DNA from: Clostridiaceae bacterium
GTDB taxonomy: Bacteria; Bacillota; Clostridia; Peptostreptococcales; Natronincolaceae
Length of the DNA stretch: 36,636 nucleotides
Assembly: GCA_020832135.1 (NCBI GenBank)
Contig: JAFIFG010000095.1
Span: 1-36,636 of the forward strand
Reading direction: 5' to 3'
Part shown: positions 1-9,101 of the stretch, piece by piece
Layout: each line of letters opens with the position of its first letter
How positions within the stretch are numbered: the first letter of the stretch is position 1
Made by a program: the position numbers and the translations under genes
The notes under the pieces: generated by a model
Seen by the model: the letters and a program-made list of their open reading frames with translations, nothing else
The model's database searches: none
What the model was told of the DNA's origin: nothing

Positions 1-862
1 ATGCATCTATGGAACGATATCTCTCTACAACAGTGGTTAAAATATCAAGGTCTGCATCTGGGAAGTGGGGCTGTAGAGATTTAGCTACTTCTTCTGCACT
101 ATGGTTTTCAACCCATATCATAGCTTTGTAAATTGCATTTGAAAAGCCTTGAATAATTTCTGGATTTTTTTCTATATAACTCTTTTTAGCACTATAGGCA
201 GTATAAGGTATATAACCACTTTCTTCCCCAACAGAAGCAACTACATAACCGTTTCCTTCCTTTTCTAATGATGAAGCAACCGGTTCAAATAATGTTGTAT
301 AATCCGCTTCGCCACCTACAAAAGCACCTGCCATAACACCAAATTGGATGTCGGTACGTACATCGATATCCTCCCCTGGTACTAGACCATTATTTTTTAA
401 TACATACTCTAATGTCATATTAGGCATACCACCTCTACGACCGCCAAGAATCTCCTTGCCTCTTAAATCTTCAAAAGTAAAATTAGGATTTGGTTCGCGA
501 GCGACGATAAAGGAACCATCTCTTTGTGTTAACTGTGCAAAGTTGACAGCATAGTCTTCCATACCTTGATTATAAACATAGACTGAGGCCTCTGGCCCCA
601 TAAAACCGATTTCTACTTGATTACTTAGTAGAGCTGCCATTACCTTATCTGCACCTTGACCATCAATTAACTCTACCGACAAACCCTCTTCTTCAAAGAA
701 CCCCTCTGTGATAGCTACATATTGAGGAGCATAAAATACAGAGTGGGTTACCTCCATTACCCTGATCTTCTCTAGGTCTGATTGAGATGAACAACCAGGT
801 AAAGCTAGGGTAGTAATCATAATTATAACCACTAATACTCCCAAAAACTTAAATTTTTTCAT
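1..862 (-). CDS. ABC transporter substrate-binding lipoprotein, NMT1/SsuA type (3' end beyond window)
   Basis: This gene runs off the left edge, so only the first 287 residues are visible. The N-terminus is a lipoprotein signal: MKKFKFLGVLVVIIM, then a lipobox LALPGC with the acylated Cys near residue 28. The mature part follows the pattern of NMT1/THI5 and SsuA periplasmic-binding proteins: VFYAPQYVAITEGFFEEEGL, then GADKVMAALLSNQVEIGFMGPE, then a GGRRGGMPNMTLEYVL segment. Family members deliver sulfonates, nitrate or thiamine precursors to an ABC importer, and the substrate here cannot be told. The start is supported by a GGAGGGA ribosome binding site (complement of 868-874) five bases before ATG. 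Its permease and ATPase genes, if linked, would lie left of the window. Confidence 0.88.
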   Translation of the reverse strand, partial: MKKFKFLGVLVVIIMITTLALPGCSSQSDLEKIRVMEVTHSVFYAPQYVAITEGFFEEEGLSVELIDGQGADKVMAALLSNQVEIGFMGPEASVYVYNQGMEDYAVNFAQLTQRDGSFIVAREPNPNFTFEDLRGKEILGGRRGGMPNMTLEYVLKNNGLVPGEDIDVRTDIQFGVMAGAFVGGEADYTTLFEPVASSLEKEGNGYVVASVGEESGYIPYTAYSAKKSYIEKNPEIIQGFSNAIYKAMIWVENHSAEEVAKSLQPHFPDADLDILTTVVERYRSIDA

Positions 863-901
863 GCAAATCCCTCCAGTTAATTTAAAAGTACCTTTCCTTT
901 C

Positions 902-930
902 ATTATATTCAAGCAAAAAATTTCTGTTAC
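902..930 (-). promoter_or_regulatory. sigma-A-type promoter for the substrate-binding lipoprotein gene
   Basis: On the minus strand a perfect TATAAT (complement of 902-907) lies 17 bases downstream of GTAACA (complement of 925-930), which matches the -35 consensus at four of six positions. It is 40 bases upstream of the start codon. Prediction from pattern only. Confidence 0.5.
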
Positions 931-1028
931 ATTTCTTAAAGTGAAACAAAACTATTAAATTTAATAAACAAGTATAGGATTAATCAAATTCACATAAAAT
1001 TTAATATAGCATAGATGGAGGGGTAAGG

Positions 1029-1352
1029 ATGGAGCTAAATATTAAAATTTGTAGAAATAGTAAAAATAGATATGGTTATATTAGTGGAGAAATAGATAAT
1101 TTTTATTGGTATGCTTTAGTACATAAAGAAGAAGTGGAGTTTGGTATTAATCCTAATAATTTAACTGCAGGCCAAGGTAGAGTATCTAGACTATGTGTAT
1201 ATAAAGATATACCTATGTACAATTATACAAAGAGACTTATTTATGCAAATTACAAAAGACAATGGGAAGTATTTAATAGCAGTCATGAAGCCATGATCAA
1301 AAATCTTGTAGAGTATTTAGATAAGAGATATTCCATCAGACTAGTAAAATAA
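1029..1352 (+). CDS. Hypothetical protein, 107 residues
   Basis: I do not recognise this protein. It starts at ATG after a strong GGAGGGG site (1017-1023) with good spacing, which supports it as a real gene. It has no signal peptide or membrane segment. The sequence is rich in Lys, Tyr and Asn. It reads like a small soluble alpha/beta protein: a strand-rich N-terminal half (GYISGEIDNFYWYALV), a central Gly-containing turn, and a C-terminal amphipathic helix (HEAMIKNLVEYLDKR). It lies alone between the divergent transporter gene and pgsA. The pgsA promoter lies downstream of its stop, so it is probably its own transcription unit. Confidence 0.7.
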   Translation: MELNIKICRNSKNRYGYISGEIDNFYWYALVHKEEVEFGINPNNLTAGQGRVSRLCVYKDIPMYNYTKRLIYANYKRQWEVFNSSHEAMIKNLVEYLDKRYSIRLVK

Positions 1353-1391
1353 TGGGATCTATTGGAGGTAGAGAAAAGGATACAATATAGT

Positions 1392-1419
1392 TTGAAAACA
1401 TGATAACTTATGGTATTAT
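1392..1419 (+). promoter_or_regulatory. sigma-A-type promoter for pgsA
   Basis: TTGAAA (1392-1397), a 16-base spacer, then TATTAT (1414-1419). It stands 57 bases upstream of the preferred pgsA start. Pattern-based call. Confidence 0.55.
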
Positions 1420-1475
1420 AGTAGAACAGGTATAAAAGCTGTTAAATGCAGTTGTATTGTGAAATGAGGTGCTTT

Positions 1476-2030
1476 ATGAAAAGAATACCGAACCTTTTAA
1501 CTATAATAAGATTTTTATTGGTGCCTTTATTTATCATGGTCTTTTTTTCTTCTTCTGAAAAAAATCTTTTGTTTTCCGCTTATATATTTATGTTTGCCGG
1601 AATAACAGATGTCCTAGATGGATATATTGCTAGAAGGTTTAATTTAATTACTAAATGGGGACAGGCAATGGACCCTTTAGCAGATAAATCAATGCAAATT
1701 ACAGTTTTAGTCTGTTTAACCATCAGAAACATCTTGCCCCTATGGGCAATTATAATTGTAGGCATGAAGGAAGTTATTATGATTATTGGAGGTATATTTT
1801 TATACACAAAGAAAGAAAAAATTGTTATACCCGCCAATAGGTATGGTAAATTAGCTACAGTAATGTTTTATATGGCTATGTTAGCTGTTATATTTGGTTT
1901 GAAATATGGAAGACTATTAGTTATACTTACAATCATCATGACTATTTTTGCTTTTATACAATATCTAGTAATGGCCCTTAAGGCTATGAAGGAATTAGAA
2001 ATGAAAAGTCACCTTGACAAATCCTATTGA
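1476..2030 (+). CDS. pgsA: CDP-diacylglycerol--glycerol-3-phosphate 3-phosphatidyltransferase
   Basis: This 184-residue membrane enzyme transfers the phosphatidyl group from CDP-diacylglycerol to glycerol-3-phosphate, the committed step to phosphatidylglycerol. The full CDP-alcohol phosphotransferase signature is present: D48-G49, A52-R53, G62, D66 and D70, with the canonical spacing. The opening KRIPNLLTIIRFLLVPLF is typical of PgsA, and several hydrophobic helices follow. The frame is open upstream to an ATG at 1446, but that site lacks a ribosome binding site. ATG 1476 follows GAGGTG and gives the normal family N-terminus. Other CDP-alcohol transferases share the motif, so the exact acceptor is inferred from the N-terminus and size. 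Confidence 0.9.
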   Translation: MKRIPNLLTIIRFLLVPLFIMVFFSSSEKNLLFSAYIFMFAGITDVLDGYIARRFNLITKWGQAMDPLADKSMQITVLVCLTIRNILPLWAIIIVGMKEVIMIIGGIFLYTKKEKIVIPANRYGKLATVMFYMAMLAVIFGLKYGRLLVILTIIMTIFAFIQYLVMALKAMKELEMKSHLDKSY

Positions 2031-2041
2031 TTCGATATAAT
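2014..2041 (+). promoter_or_regulatory. Consensus sigma-A promoter of the T-box/valS operon
   Basis: Perfect TTGACA (2014-2019) and perfect TATAAT (2036-2041) are separated by 16 bases. The -35 box lies inside the last codons of pgsA. The predicted start near 2048 is just upstream of the T-box leader. Confidence 0.8.
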
Positions 2042-2074
2042 TTAATATAATAATTAAAGAAATAATAAAATGCT

Positions 2075-2312
2075 ATGAAGAAGAAGAGTAAATAATGAAC
2101 CCTTCAGAGAGAGAAATCCTTAGGCTGTGAGATTTTTCAGGGCAATGGTTATTGAAGGTAGCTTTGGAGCTGCTGCATTGAAATAATAGTAGGTGCAGAC
2201 GGTGAAAACCGTTACGATAAATAAGAGCCTGTTTGTAATAAACAGGAATTAAGGTGGTACCGCGAAACGAGCCCTTCGTCCTTTTTTTATTGAGGATGAG
2301 GGTTTTTTTATT
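2075..2312 (+). ncRNA. T-box leader (tRNA-Val-responsive transcription attenuator)
   Basis: The highly conserved T-box sequence AAGGTGGTACCGCG is at 2251-2264. It is followed by a terminator whose arms are 2272-2281 and 2294-2302 and whose U-run is 2303-2309. A small hairpin (CCTGTTT/AAACAGG, near 2228-2246) fits stem III. The upstream 90 bases fit stem I. A GTA triplet at 2158-2160, followed by a purine, is a plausible valine specifier codon. Uncharged tRNA-Val would pair with specifier and T-box bulge, favouring the antiterminator and allowing transcription into the small membrane gene and valS. The specifier assignment is inferred from position and from the valS target. Confidence 0.92.
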
Positions 2313-2329
2313 TTCAGGGAGTGATAGAT

Positions 2330-2539
2330 ATGTTTCAGATAGGCTTGCTTTTATTAGCCATAGGAGCAGTACTTGTATATGCTACAGCTCCTATAGCTAA
2401 AGTGTTTTACATAACAACAGAAAAAGGTATTGTGATTTTGAAAGCAGGGGGCCTGATACTAGTGGTCATAGGAACAGTTTTAGTATTTAGAGGTAAGGTG
2501 CCAGAAGAATTGCATTTTATAAAGATATTCAACTTTTAA
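2330..2539 (+). CDS. Small two-helix membrane protein between T-box and valS
   Basis: This 69-residue protein is predicted to have two transmembrane segments, about residues 2-23 ([20 protein letters not shown]) and 36-55 ([18 protein letters not shown]), joined by a short loop. I do not recognise the family; it resembles the two-helix small proteins often called hypothetical in Clostridia. The frame could begin at GTG 2321, but ATG 2330 has the better-spaced GGGAG site. It begins only about 20 bases after the T-box terminator and ends 29 bases before valS, so it must share the T-box control of valS. A role linked to valine or to amino-acid starvation is possible but only inferred from this position. 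Confidence 0.7.
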   Translation: MFQIGLLLLAIGAVLVYATAPIAKVFYITTEKGIVILKAGGLILVVIGTVLVFRGKVPEELHFIKIFNF

Positions 2540-2568
2540 TTCATATAATTCATAAGGAGGAAATAAAA

Positions 2569-5220
2569 ATGATAAACAATTTACCTAAAAATTATGATCC
2601 AAAAGCATTTGAAGATCGTATTTATCAACATTGGATGGAAAAAGATTATTTTAAAGGTGTAGTAGATCCAAATAAAAAGCCCTTTAGTATTGTACTACCA
2701 CCACCAAATATTACAGGACAACTGCATCTAGGACATGCTTTAGACCATACCCTACAAGATGTATTAATACGTTTTAAAAGAATGCAGGGATATGCAACAT
2801 TATGGCAGCCTGGGACAGATCATGCCAGTATCGCAACGGAAGTAAAAGTAGTAGATAAAATCCGTGAAGAAGAAGGCCTAACAAAAGAAGAAGTGGGACG
2901 TGAAGGATTCTTAGAAAGGGCATGGCAATGGAGAGATATATATGGTAGAAAAATTGTAGATCAAATGAAAAGATTAGGTAACTCCTGTGACTGGTCTAGA
3001 GAAAGATTTACAATGGATGAAGGATTAAGTGATGCTGTAACGGAAGTGTTTATTCAGTTTTATGAAAAAGGATTAATTTATAGAGGAAATAGAATCATTA
3101 ACTGGTGTCCAGACTGTAAAACCTCTCTTTCAGATGCAGAGGTGGAGCACGAAGAAAAAGCAGGTCATTTTTGGCATATAAAATATTCAATAAAGGACAG
3201 TGATGAATTTATTGAAATAGCAACCACTAGACCAGAAACTATGCTTGGAGATACTGCTATTGCTGTTAATCCAAAAGATGATCGTTACAAGCATTTGATT
3301 GGAAAATTTGCTATACTTCCATTAGTGAATAGAGAGTTGCCAATAGTGGCAGACGAATATGTAGATCCTGAGTTTGGAACAGGTGCGGTTAAAATCACTC
3401 CAGCGCATGATCCAAATGACTTTGAAATAGGTCTTAGACATGACCTTCCTCATGTTGTAGTGATGAAGGAAGATGCTACCATCAATGCCAATGGTGGAAA
3501 GTATGAAGGTATGGCTAGATATGAAGCTAGAAAACAAATTGTAAAAGACCTTGAAGAGCTTGGTCTATTGGTTGAAGCAAAAGAGAGGAATCATAGTGTA
3601 GGTCAATGCTATCGTTGTGATACAGTGGTGGAGCCTATGACTTCGGACCAATGGTTTGTAAAGATGGAACCTTTGGTAAAGCCAGCTATAGAGGCTGTTG
3701 AAAATGAAAACATTAAATTTATACCACAACGTTTCGATAAAATATATCTTCACTGGTTAGAAAATATTAGAGACTGGTGTATTTCAAGACAGTTATGGTG
3801 GGGTCACCGTATTCCTGCTTACTACTGTCAAGATTGTAATGAAGTAATAGTAGCTAGGGAAATACCTACAAGCTGTAGCAAATGTGGTAGTTTTGATCTT
3901 AAACAGGATGAAGATGTACTAGATACTTGGTTTAGTTCTGCTTTATGGCCATTTTCTACTTTAGGTTGGCCAGAAAATACAAAAGAACTGGAATATTTCT
4001 ATCCAACAGATGTATTAGTAACAGGATATGATATTATCTTCTTCTGGGTTGTTCGTATGGCCTTCTCAGGATTAGAGTTCATGAAGGATGTTCCATTTAA
4101 ACATGTATTTGTACATGGTTTAGTAAGAGATGCAGAAGGTAGAAAAATGAGTAAATCCTTAGGGAATGGAGTAGATCCATTAGAGATTATCGATCAATAT
4201 GGTGCTGATGCTCTAAGATTCACTTTAGTAACAGGAAATTCCCCAGGAAATGATATTCGATTCCATATGGAGAGGCTTGAATCCAGTAGAAATTTTGCAA
4301 ACAAGCTATGGAATGCAACAAGATTTGTCCTAATGAATCTAGATGATGAGAAGCCAACCTACGAAGAAGTAAAAGATCACTTAAATACAGCAGATAAATG
4401 GATTATCTCCAGATTAAATAGTGTTACAAAAGAAATAACGGAAAATATGGAGAAGTTTGAGTTAGGATTAGCACTACAAAAAACCTATGATTTCATATGG
4501 AATGAATATTGTGATTGGTATATAGAATTGGCTAAGACAAGGTTATATAATGAAGAGCAGGATGAAAAGAAGGCTGCTCAATATACTTCAACCTATATAT
4601 TAGAGAATATATTAAAACTATTACATCCATTTATGCCGTTTATTACAGAGGAAATTTGGCAAAGCATTCCTTCCTTTGAAGATAGTGTTATGGTATCCAC
4701 TTGGCCTGAATATAAAGAGGAAAATAGTGACCATGTAGCAGAAGAAAAAATGAATCTTATCATGGAGGCAATAAAAAACATAAGAAATGTAAGGGCAGAA
4801 ATGAATGTAGCTCCATCAAGAAAAGCAAAGCTAATGGTATGGATCGCCAACGAAGGGGTGAAATCAACCATTCAAGAAGGTGAGGAACATTTCGTTGCCT
4901 TAGCTGGAATATCTGAAATACAGTTTATAGCTAATAAAGAAGAGGCTCCTAATGATGCTGTATCAACAGTGATCCAGGGTGGAGAGTTATTCTTGCCATT
5001 AGAGGATTTAATTGATTTTGAAAAGGAAATTGAAAGATTGGAAAAGGAAAAGAAAAAGTTAGAGGGAGAAATTAAAAGAGTTCAAGGAAAACTTTCTAAC
5101 CAAGGCTTTGTAAGTAAAGCTCCAGCCAAACTCATAGAAGAAGAACGTCAAAAAGGTGAAAAATATCAAGAAATACTGGATACAGTTCTTGAAAGATTAG
5201 AAACATTAAAGAAAAAATAA
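2569..5220 (+). CDS. valS: Valyl-tRNA synthetase
   Basis: Class I aminoacyl-tRNA synthetase that charges tRNA-Val in the cytoplasm and edits mischarged threonine. At 883 residues it has the usual length. The HIGH motif is HLGH at 53-56, preceded by PPPNITG. The KMSKS motif is at 526-530. The connective editing domain between them contains the [15 protein letters not shown] segment. Two Cys pairs around CQDCNEV and CSKCGS resemble a zinc knuckle. The C-terminal 70 residues form the Lys/Glu-rich coiled coil characteristic of ValRS rather than IleRS. ATG 2569 follows AAGGAGG. The gene is controlled by the upstream T-box. Confidence 0.98.
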   Translation: MINNLPKNYDPKAFEDRIYQHWMEKDYFKGVVDPNKKPFSIVLPPPNITGQLHLGHALDHTLQDVLIRFKRMQGYATLWQPGTDHASIATEVKVVDKIREEEGLTKEEVGREGFLERAWQWRDIYGRKIVDQMKRLGNSCDWSRERFTMDEGLSDAVTEVFIQFYEKGLIYRGNRIINWCPDCKTSLSDAEVEHEEKAGHFWHIKYSIKDSDEFIEIATTRPETMLGDTAIAVNPKDDRYKHLIGKFAILPLVNRELPIVADEYVDPEFGTGAVKITPAHDPNDFEIGLRHDLPHVVVMKEDATINANGGKYEGMARYEARKQIVKDLEELGLLVEAKERNHSVGQCYRCDTVVEPMTSDQWFVKMEPLVKPAIEAVENENIKFIPQRFDKIYLHWLENIRDWCISRQLWWGHRIPAYYCQDCNEVIVAREIPTSCSKCGSFDLKQDEDVLDTWFSSALWPFSTLGWPENTKELEYFYPTDVLVTGYDIIFFWVVRMAFSGLEFMKDVPFKHVFVHGLVRDAEGRKMSKSLGNGVDPLEIIDQYGADALRFTLVTGNSPGNDIRFHMERLESSRNFANKLWNATRFVLMNLDDEKPTYEEVKDHLNTADKWIISRLNSVTKEITENMEKFELGLALQKTYDFIWNEYCDWYIELAKTRLYNEEQDEKKAAQYTSTYILENILKLLHPFMPFITEEIWQSIPSFEDSVMVSTWPEYKEENSDHVAEEKMNLIMEAIKNIRNVRAEMNVAPSRKAKLMVWIANEGVKSTIQEGEEHFVALAGISEIQFIANKEEAPNDAVSTVIQGGELFLPLEDLIDFEKEIERLEKEKKKLEGEIKRVQGKLSNQGFVSKAPAKLIEEERQKGEKYQEILDTVLERLETLKKK

Positions 5221-5232
5221 AGCAGGATGAGG

Positions 5233-5275
5233 GCTATGGTATACTTGAAGGTTTCAAGTATACCATAGCTTTTCT
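5233..5275 (+). terminator. Strong intrinsic terminator after valS
   Basis: A perfect 17-base-pair hairpin (arms 5233-5249 and 5253-5269, three-base loop) is followed by a U-rich tail. Confidence 0.88.
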
Positions 5276-5336
5276 TTATTGGTTCTGTTAAATTCATTTA
5301 TTAATTAAACCTTTATCTAAATTTTAACACTATCTC

Positions 5337-5364
5337 TTGACCTTATCATGTTTTCTGATATTAT
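5337..5364 (+). promoter_or_regulatory. sigma-A-type promoter for folC
   Basis: TTGACC (5337-5342), a 16-base spacer and TATTAT (5359-5364), about 48 bases upstream of the folC start. Confidence 0.6.
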
Positions 5365-5411
5365 GAAATTATGTAGATTTTTATAATATATTTAAGGATG
5401 GTGTGGGGGAC

Positions 5412-6719
5412 ATGAACTATGAACAAGCTTTAGAATATATACACGGTACTTATAAATTTGGTAGCAAGCTAGGGTTAGAAAATATTAACTATTTACTAGA
5501 ATTATTGGATAATCCACATGAAAATTTAAAGGTAATACATATAGCAGGAACCAATGGAAAAGGGTCTACCAGTTCATTTATACATGGTGTGTTGAAATCA
5601 GCGGGCTATAAGGTAGGACTCTATACTTCACCCTACATAGAAGAATTTACAGAGCGTATGCAAATCAATGGAGAAAAGATAAACAAGCAAACTTTAGGAG
5701 CTATTACAGCTATAGTAAAGGAAAAGATACAGCGAATGGTGGAGGAGGGAAGAAACCATCCTACAGAATTTGAAGTAGTAACTGCCATCGCCTTTTTATA
5801 TTTTTCTCAAGAAAAAGTTGACTTTGTAGTCCTAGAGGTAGGCATGGGTGGAGGATTAGATGCCACTAATGTAGTGAAGAATCCTTTGTTGTCAGTAATT
5901 ACCCCAATAGACTATGATCATACAGATTATTTAGGAGATACTTTAGAAAAAATAGCATTTGAAAAAGCAGGGATCATTAAAGAAAATAATTTTGTAGTGG
6001 CATATCCTCAAAATCATGAGGCACTAAAGGTGGTGGAAGATGTTACTAGTGAAAGAAATAGTTCCTTAACTATAGCGAACTTTGATACGGTAGAAGTACA
6101 TCAAAGGAGCATTTATGAACAACAGTTTTCAGTAGAGATATTTGGAGAAAAATATAATGATGTAAAGATACAATTAACTGGACAGCACCAAATATATAAT
6201 TGTTGTTTGGCCTTAACAGCATTGGAGATATTAAAAAAACATAGAAATATTGAAATAAGTAAAGAAGCTATATATGACGGGTTATATTCCACCAAGTGGA
6301 TTGGTAGGTTAGAGGTATTAAGTAAGGATCCTATTACGATTATAGATGGGGCCCATAACTTACAAAGTGCAGCTGCCTTAAAAAACAGTATAGAAACCTT
6401 ATTAAATGGCCGGAAAATAACCTTTGTTGTGGCTATGCTGAAGGATAAGGATGTGAAGGGAGTATTACAGAATTTGATACCCATTATGGATAAAGTTATT
6501 GTAACCACTCCTAATAATCCAAGAGCTATGGATCCCGATGAGCTAGCTAAGGAGTTAGTAGAATTCGGGAAGGACATAGCTATATGTAAAGATGTACCAT
6601 CGGCAGTAGAAAGGGCCTATGAATTGACCCCCTCAGATGGTGTAATTTTATTTGCCGGGTCTCTATATATGATTGGAGAGGCAAGGTCTACAGTAAATAA
6701 TAAAGTTACTAATAAATAA
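5412..6719 (+). CDS. folC: Folylpolyglutamate synthase / dihydrofolate synthase
   Basis: ATP-dependent Mur-ligase-fold enzyme of 435 residues that adds glutamate to (dihydro)folate. The P-loop GTNGKGS lies at about residues 46-52. The folate-ligase loop LTSPY appears as YTSPYIEEFTERMQING. The VGMGGGLDATN segment and the ITPIDYDHTDYLGDT-LEKIAFEKAGI block are diagnostic of FolC. The C-terminal glutamate ligase domain carries IIDGAHN. The open frame begins at a GTG at 5403, but ATG 5412 restores the standard family start MNYEQALEYIHG. The GGGGG stretch before it is closer to the start than usual. Whether it also acts as dihydrofolate synthase cannot be told from sequence alone. Confidence 0.95.
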   Translation: MNYEQALEYIHGTYKFGSKLGLENINYLLELLDNPHENLKVIHIAGTNGKGSTSSFIHGVLKSAGYKVGLYTSPYIEEFTERMQINGEKINKQTLGAITAIVKEKIQRMVEEGRNHPTEFEVVTAIAFLYFSQEKVDFVVLEVGMGGGLDATNVVKNPLLSVITPIDYDHTDYLGDTLEKIAFEKAGIIKENNFVVAYPQNHEALKVVEDVTSERNSSLTIANFDTVEVHQRSIYEQQFSVEIFGEKYNDVKIQLTGQHQIYNCCLALTALEILKKHRNIEISKEAIYDGLYSTKWIGRLEVLSKDPITIIDGAHNLQSAAALKNSIETLLNGRKITFVVAMLKDKDVKGVLQNLIPIMDKVIVTTPNNPRAMDPDELAKELVEFGKDIAICKDVPSAVERAYELTPSDGVILFAGSLYMIGEARSTVNNKVTNK

Positions 6720-6723
6720 AAGG

Positions 6724-6769
6724 GAAAGCCTTTAGTGAGTTATATTCCTCATTAAGGGCCTTCTTTTTT
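6724..6769. terminator. Bidirectional terminator between folC and the DUF4364 gene
   Basis: A 16-base-pair hairpin with some G-U pairs (arms 6724-6739 and 6748-6763) is followed by a run of T on the plus strand. The minus strand also reads into CCCTTTTATTTA. It sits between convergent genes and touches the DUF4364 stop codon. Confidence 0.8.
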
Positions 6770-7292
6770 AAATGACAGCATCTATGATTTTTTTGTAGAT
6801 ATCATCTGGATTCTTCTTCCACTTTTCACATATTTCCTTTGCCTGTTTAAGGGTTGCAACATTTAATTTTAGACTAATAATAGTAATGCTATCCTCAATC
6901 ATAGATAGTTTCACCATATATTCATTTTCTTGGGTTTCTATATAATCTGCCTTGATTTCACTTCTTTGTTTCAACTCTTCCTTTTTTTTCTCCAAAATCT
7001 TATCTATACTAGATTTTTGATGGTTAGGTATTCTATTGTTGAAGTAATCTAAAGTATTTTTCCCTTTATCTGTTATATGACAAATTTTAGATTTTTTGCC
7101 ATCTTCTTCAATAATAAAACTTGAATCCTTTAACTCCCCTAAAAACTGTTGTAGCATGAAATAATCCATGATGTCATTTTCTAGAACTAATTGGTTTATT
7201 TGCTGGTTTGTTAAGGGATGTTGAACTTTATCTAATATATATAATAAAAGTAATTTCTTTTCAGCCAGTTGTTGCGGTGTATTGACAAACAT
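6768..7292 (-). CDS. DUF4364 family protein (winged-helix-like)
   Basis: A 174-residue cytoplasmic protein with the typical DUF4364 opening: QLAEKKLLLLYILDKV, then LTNQQINQLVLENDIMDYF and LQQFLGELKDSSFI. This looks like a winged-helix fold as in PadR- or MarR-like regulators. The middle (residues 80-120) is charged and helical. The C-terminal half has short strands and ends in a helix. No catalytic residues are evident. DNA binding is inferred from fold resemblance only; I know of no assigned function. The start has AGGAAGG ten bases upstream. The gene is convergent with folC and divergent from the spoVA-type operon. Confidence 0.8.
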   Translation of the reverse strand: MFVNTPQQLAEKKLLLLYILDKVQHPLTNQQINQLVLENDIMDYFMLQQFLGELKDSSFIIEEDGKKSKICHITDKGKNTLDYFNNRIPNHQKSSIDKILEKKKEELKQRSEIKADYIETQENEYMVKLSMIEDSITIISLKLNVATLKQAKEICEKWKKNPDDIYKKIIDAVI

Positions 7293-7471
7293 ATTTCATC
7301 AACCTTCCTTAAAAGTTTCTTACTATTATATTACTGTATTTAAAGAAATTTTGAAAGGGCAAATCATAAGGTTTAGTATTATTTTCATCTTTATTACAAT
7401 CTAGCAATAGGAAAAATACTTAATGATATATGAATTAAAAAATAAAAAAATCAACAAGCAAATGTTTTTAG

Positions 7472-7501
7472 TGAATTTATTTTACAAAATTAGAGAAAAT
7501 A
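7472..7501 (+). promoter_or_regulatory. Weak candidate sigma-G/sigma-F-like promoter for the spoVA-type operon
   Basis: TGAATT (7472-7477), 17 bases, then GAAAATA (7495-7501). This matches forespore-sigma consensus at five of six and four of seven positions. The position just before the first gene's ribosome binding site is sensible, but the match is weak in such AT-rich DNA. Confidence 0.25.
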
Positions 7502-7530
7502 ACTTTATAGACATTATGAGGAGGATGCAT

Positions 7531-7737
7531 ATGACAGTACATTCCCAAGTTAAACAAACTTTAGCTGCTTTAAAGAGTACACAAGGAACTTTAAGAATGT
7601 ATTCATTACAGGCAAAGGGTGAAGAAGAAAAATTAGCCTATAAGGATGCACTGAAGACAACAGATCATATCATTAAAGATTTAGAGAATCGGATAAAAAC
7701 ATTAGAATTTGAAGAACCACAATTCAAAGGATTTTAA
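7531..7737 (+). CDS. DUF1657 small protein, first gene of spoVA-2mob-like operon
   Basis: A 68-residue helical protein of the DUF1657 family. It opens MTVHSQVKQTLAALKSTQGT, has a charged helical middle, and ends with EEPQFKGF. The longer open frame from 7423 is not used: the GAGGAGG site (7518-7524) has proper spacing to ATG 7531 and none to the in-frame ATG at 7525. DUF1657 genes are known companions of spoVAC-D-E clusters in Firmicutes, including the mobile spoVA-2mob operon, where they are forespore genes of unclear function. A paralogue closes the same operon at 10513, and a third copy is fused to the next gene. Confidence 0.85.
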   Translation: MTVHSQVKQTLAALKSTQGTLRMYSLQAKGEEEKLAYKDALKTTDHIIKDLENRIKTLEFEEPQFKGF

Positions 7738-7749
7738 GGGTGATGAAAA

Positions 7750-8610
7750 ATGAAGGAATGGATAGATATATTACTAAGATCGGCAGGCTTATTTTTTTTG
7801 ACATTCATTTTAGTAAGAACGATAGCAAAAAAAGGACTGGCTAAGGCTACAACATTTGAATTGATAAATTACATAGTAATAGGAATACTAGCAGCCTTAA
7901 TATCAGTGAAAGTTATTCCTGATATAAGATTAGGGTTGCTTGCACTGGCTGTATGGATGGGATTTCCAATAATTATTAGCTATTTAACGACTAAAAGCAA
8001 AGTGTTGCATGATTTTATTCATGGAAGAGAAACCATATTAATTAAACAAGGTAAAGTGATGGAAGAAAATTTAAAGAAGGCGAAAATGACAGGAGAAGAT
8101 TTATTGAGTGAACTTAGAACAAAAAATGCTTTTAATTTAATGGATGTGGAGTTTGCTGTAATGGAACCGACAGGAGTTGTAAATGTAGTCTTCAAAAGTG
8201 ACAAAACACCAATAACTCCCCATCATTTGCAGTGGAAGGTGGCACCACAGGTAGAACCTCAAACTGTTATATTAGATGGAAATATACTCTTTGATGCACT
8301 AAATGATCTTGGGTTAAATGATAATTGGTTAAAAACACAGCTTGAAAACATTGGTGTAAGTGTAGATAATGTGTTCATTGGACAAGTAAACAGTAGTGGT
8401 GATTTATTTGTAGATTTATTTGACGATACCATTCAATTACCCCAACCTAATGTAAAGGAAATGCTTTATGCTGGTATAGAAAAAAGCCAAGCTGATTTAA
8501 TGAAATTTGCATTGGAAACCCAAGATGAAAAAACAAAGAAAATATATGGACACAATGCAGAGGAACTTCAAAAGATGATGGAAAAACTTAAACCATATTT
8601 ACTACGTTAG
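7750..8610 (+). CDS. DUF421-DUF1657 membrane protein (2Duf / YetF-like)
   Basis: A 286-residue membrane protein. Residues 1-80 hold about three transmembrane segments. A cytoplasmic DUF421 (YetF-like) domain spans about 80-215, with the pattern RETILIKQGKVMEENLKKA and ELRTKNAFNLMDVEFAVME. Residues 235-286 (IEKSQADLMKFALETQDEK onward) closely resemble the stand-alone DUF1657 proteins flanking the operon. This architecture matches the protein called 2Duf in spoVA-2mob operons, which is reported to raise spore heat resistance and lower permeability. It starts 12 bases after the first DUF1657 gene with an AGGGTGATG site. Location in the spore inner membrane is inferred from the family. Confidence 0.88.
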   Translation: MKEWIDILLRSAGLFFLTFILVRTIAKKGLAKATTFELINYIVIGILAALISVKVIPDIRLGLLALAVWMGFPIIISYLTTKSKVLHDFIHGRETILIKQGKVMEENLKKAKMTGEDLLSELRTKNAFNLMDVEFAVMEPTGVVNVVFKSDKTPITPHHLQWKVAPQVEPQTVILDGNILFDALNDLGLNDNWLKTQLENIGVSVDNVFIGQVNSSGDLFVDLFDDTIQLPQPNVKEMLYAGIEKSQADLMKFALETQDEKTKKIYGHNAEELQKMMEKLKPYLLR

Positions 8611-8621
8611 AAGGTGATGAA

Positions 8622-9101
8622 ATGTCCAGCAAAAAAAATAAAAAATTAACACCAGTTCAACAGGAATACCAAAAATTTGCACAGAAAAGGGAACCTAAAC
8701 GTCCAGCTTTTACAAACTGTCTAAAAGCTTTTTTAGTTGGAGGTACCATATGTACCATCGGTCAAGGGCTACAATGGATGTTTATAAAATATTTTGGTTT
8801 TACGGAAACTACTGCCGGTAATCCTACCGTGGCTACATTAATCATTATATCTGTGTTGCTTACAGGTTTTGGTGTATATGATCATATGGCCCAATGGGCA
8901 GGTGCTGGAACAGCAGTGCCAGTTACAGGGTTTGCTAATACTGTATCCTCTGCCGCCATTGAACATCGTAGTGAAGGATATGTATTGGGTGTAGGAGCTA
9001 ATATGTATAAAGTAGCAGGGCCAGTGATTACCTATGGTGTTTTTTCTGCTTTTATTATAGCTCTTATTAAAATTATTATTATGGAATTAGGTGGGATATA
9101 G
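8622..9101 (+). CDS. spoVAC: Stage V sporulation protein AC
   Basis: A 159-residue membrane protein and part of the SpoVA channel that moves Ca-dipicolinate into the forespore and out on germination. Visible are a basic N-terminus (SSKKNKKLTPVQQEYQKFA), then membrane segments near 35-55, 68-88 and 130-155. The family signature GGTICTIGQGLQWMF is present, followed by YDHMAQWAGAGTAVPVTGFAN and SSAAIEHRSEGYVLGVGANMYK. SpoVAC is regarded as the mechanosensitive channel component. AGGTGATG precedes the ATG, 11 bases after the 2Duf stop. Confidence 0.96.
   Translation: MSSKKNKKLTPVQQEYQKFAQKREPKRPAFTNCLKAFLVGGTICTIGQGLQWMFIKYFGFTETTAGNPTVATLIIISVLLTGFGVYDHMAQWAGAGTAVPVTGFANTVSSAAIEHRSEGYVLGVGANMYKVAGPVITYGVFSAFIIALIKIIIMELGGI

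Noticed and set aside
348-554. 68-residue plus-strand frame
   Set aside because: It lies antisense to the substrate-binding lipoprotein gene, whose lipobox, family motifs and ribosome binding site are clear.
6113-6577. 154-residue open frame on the minus strand
   Set aside because: Antisense of folC with no supporting start signal; folC is clearly the real gene.
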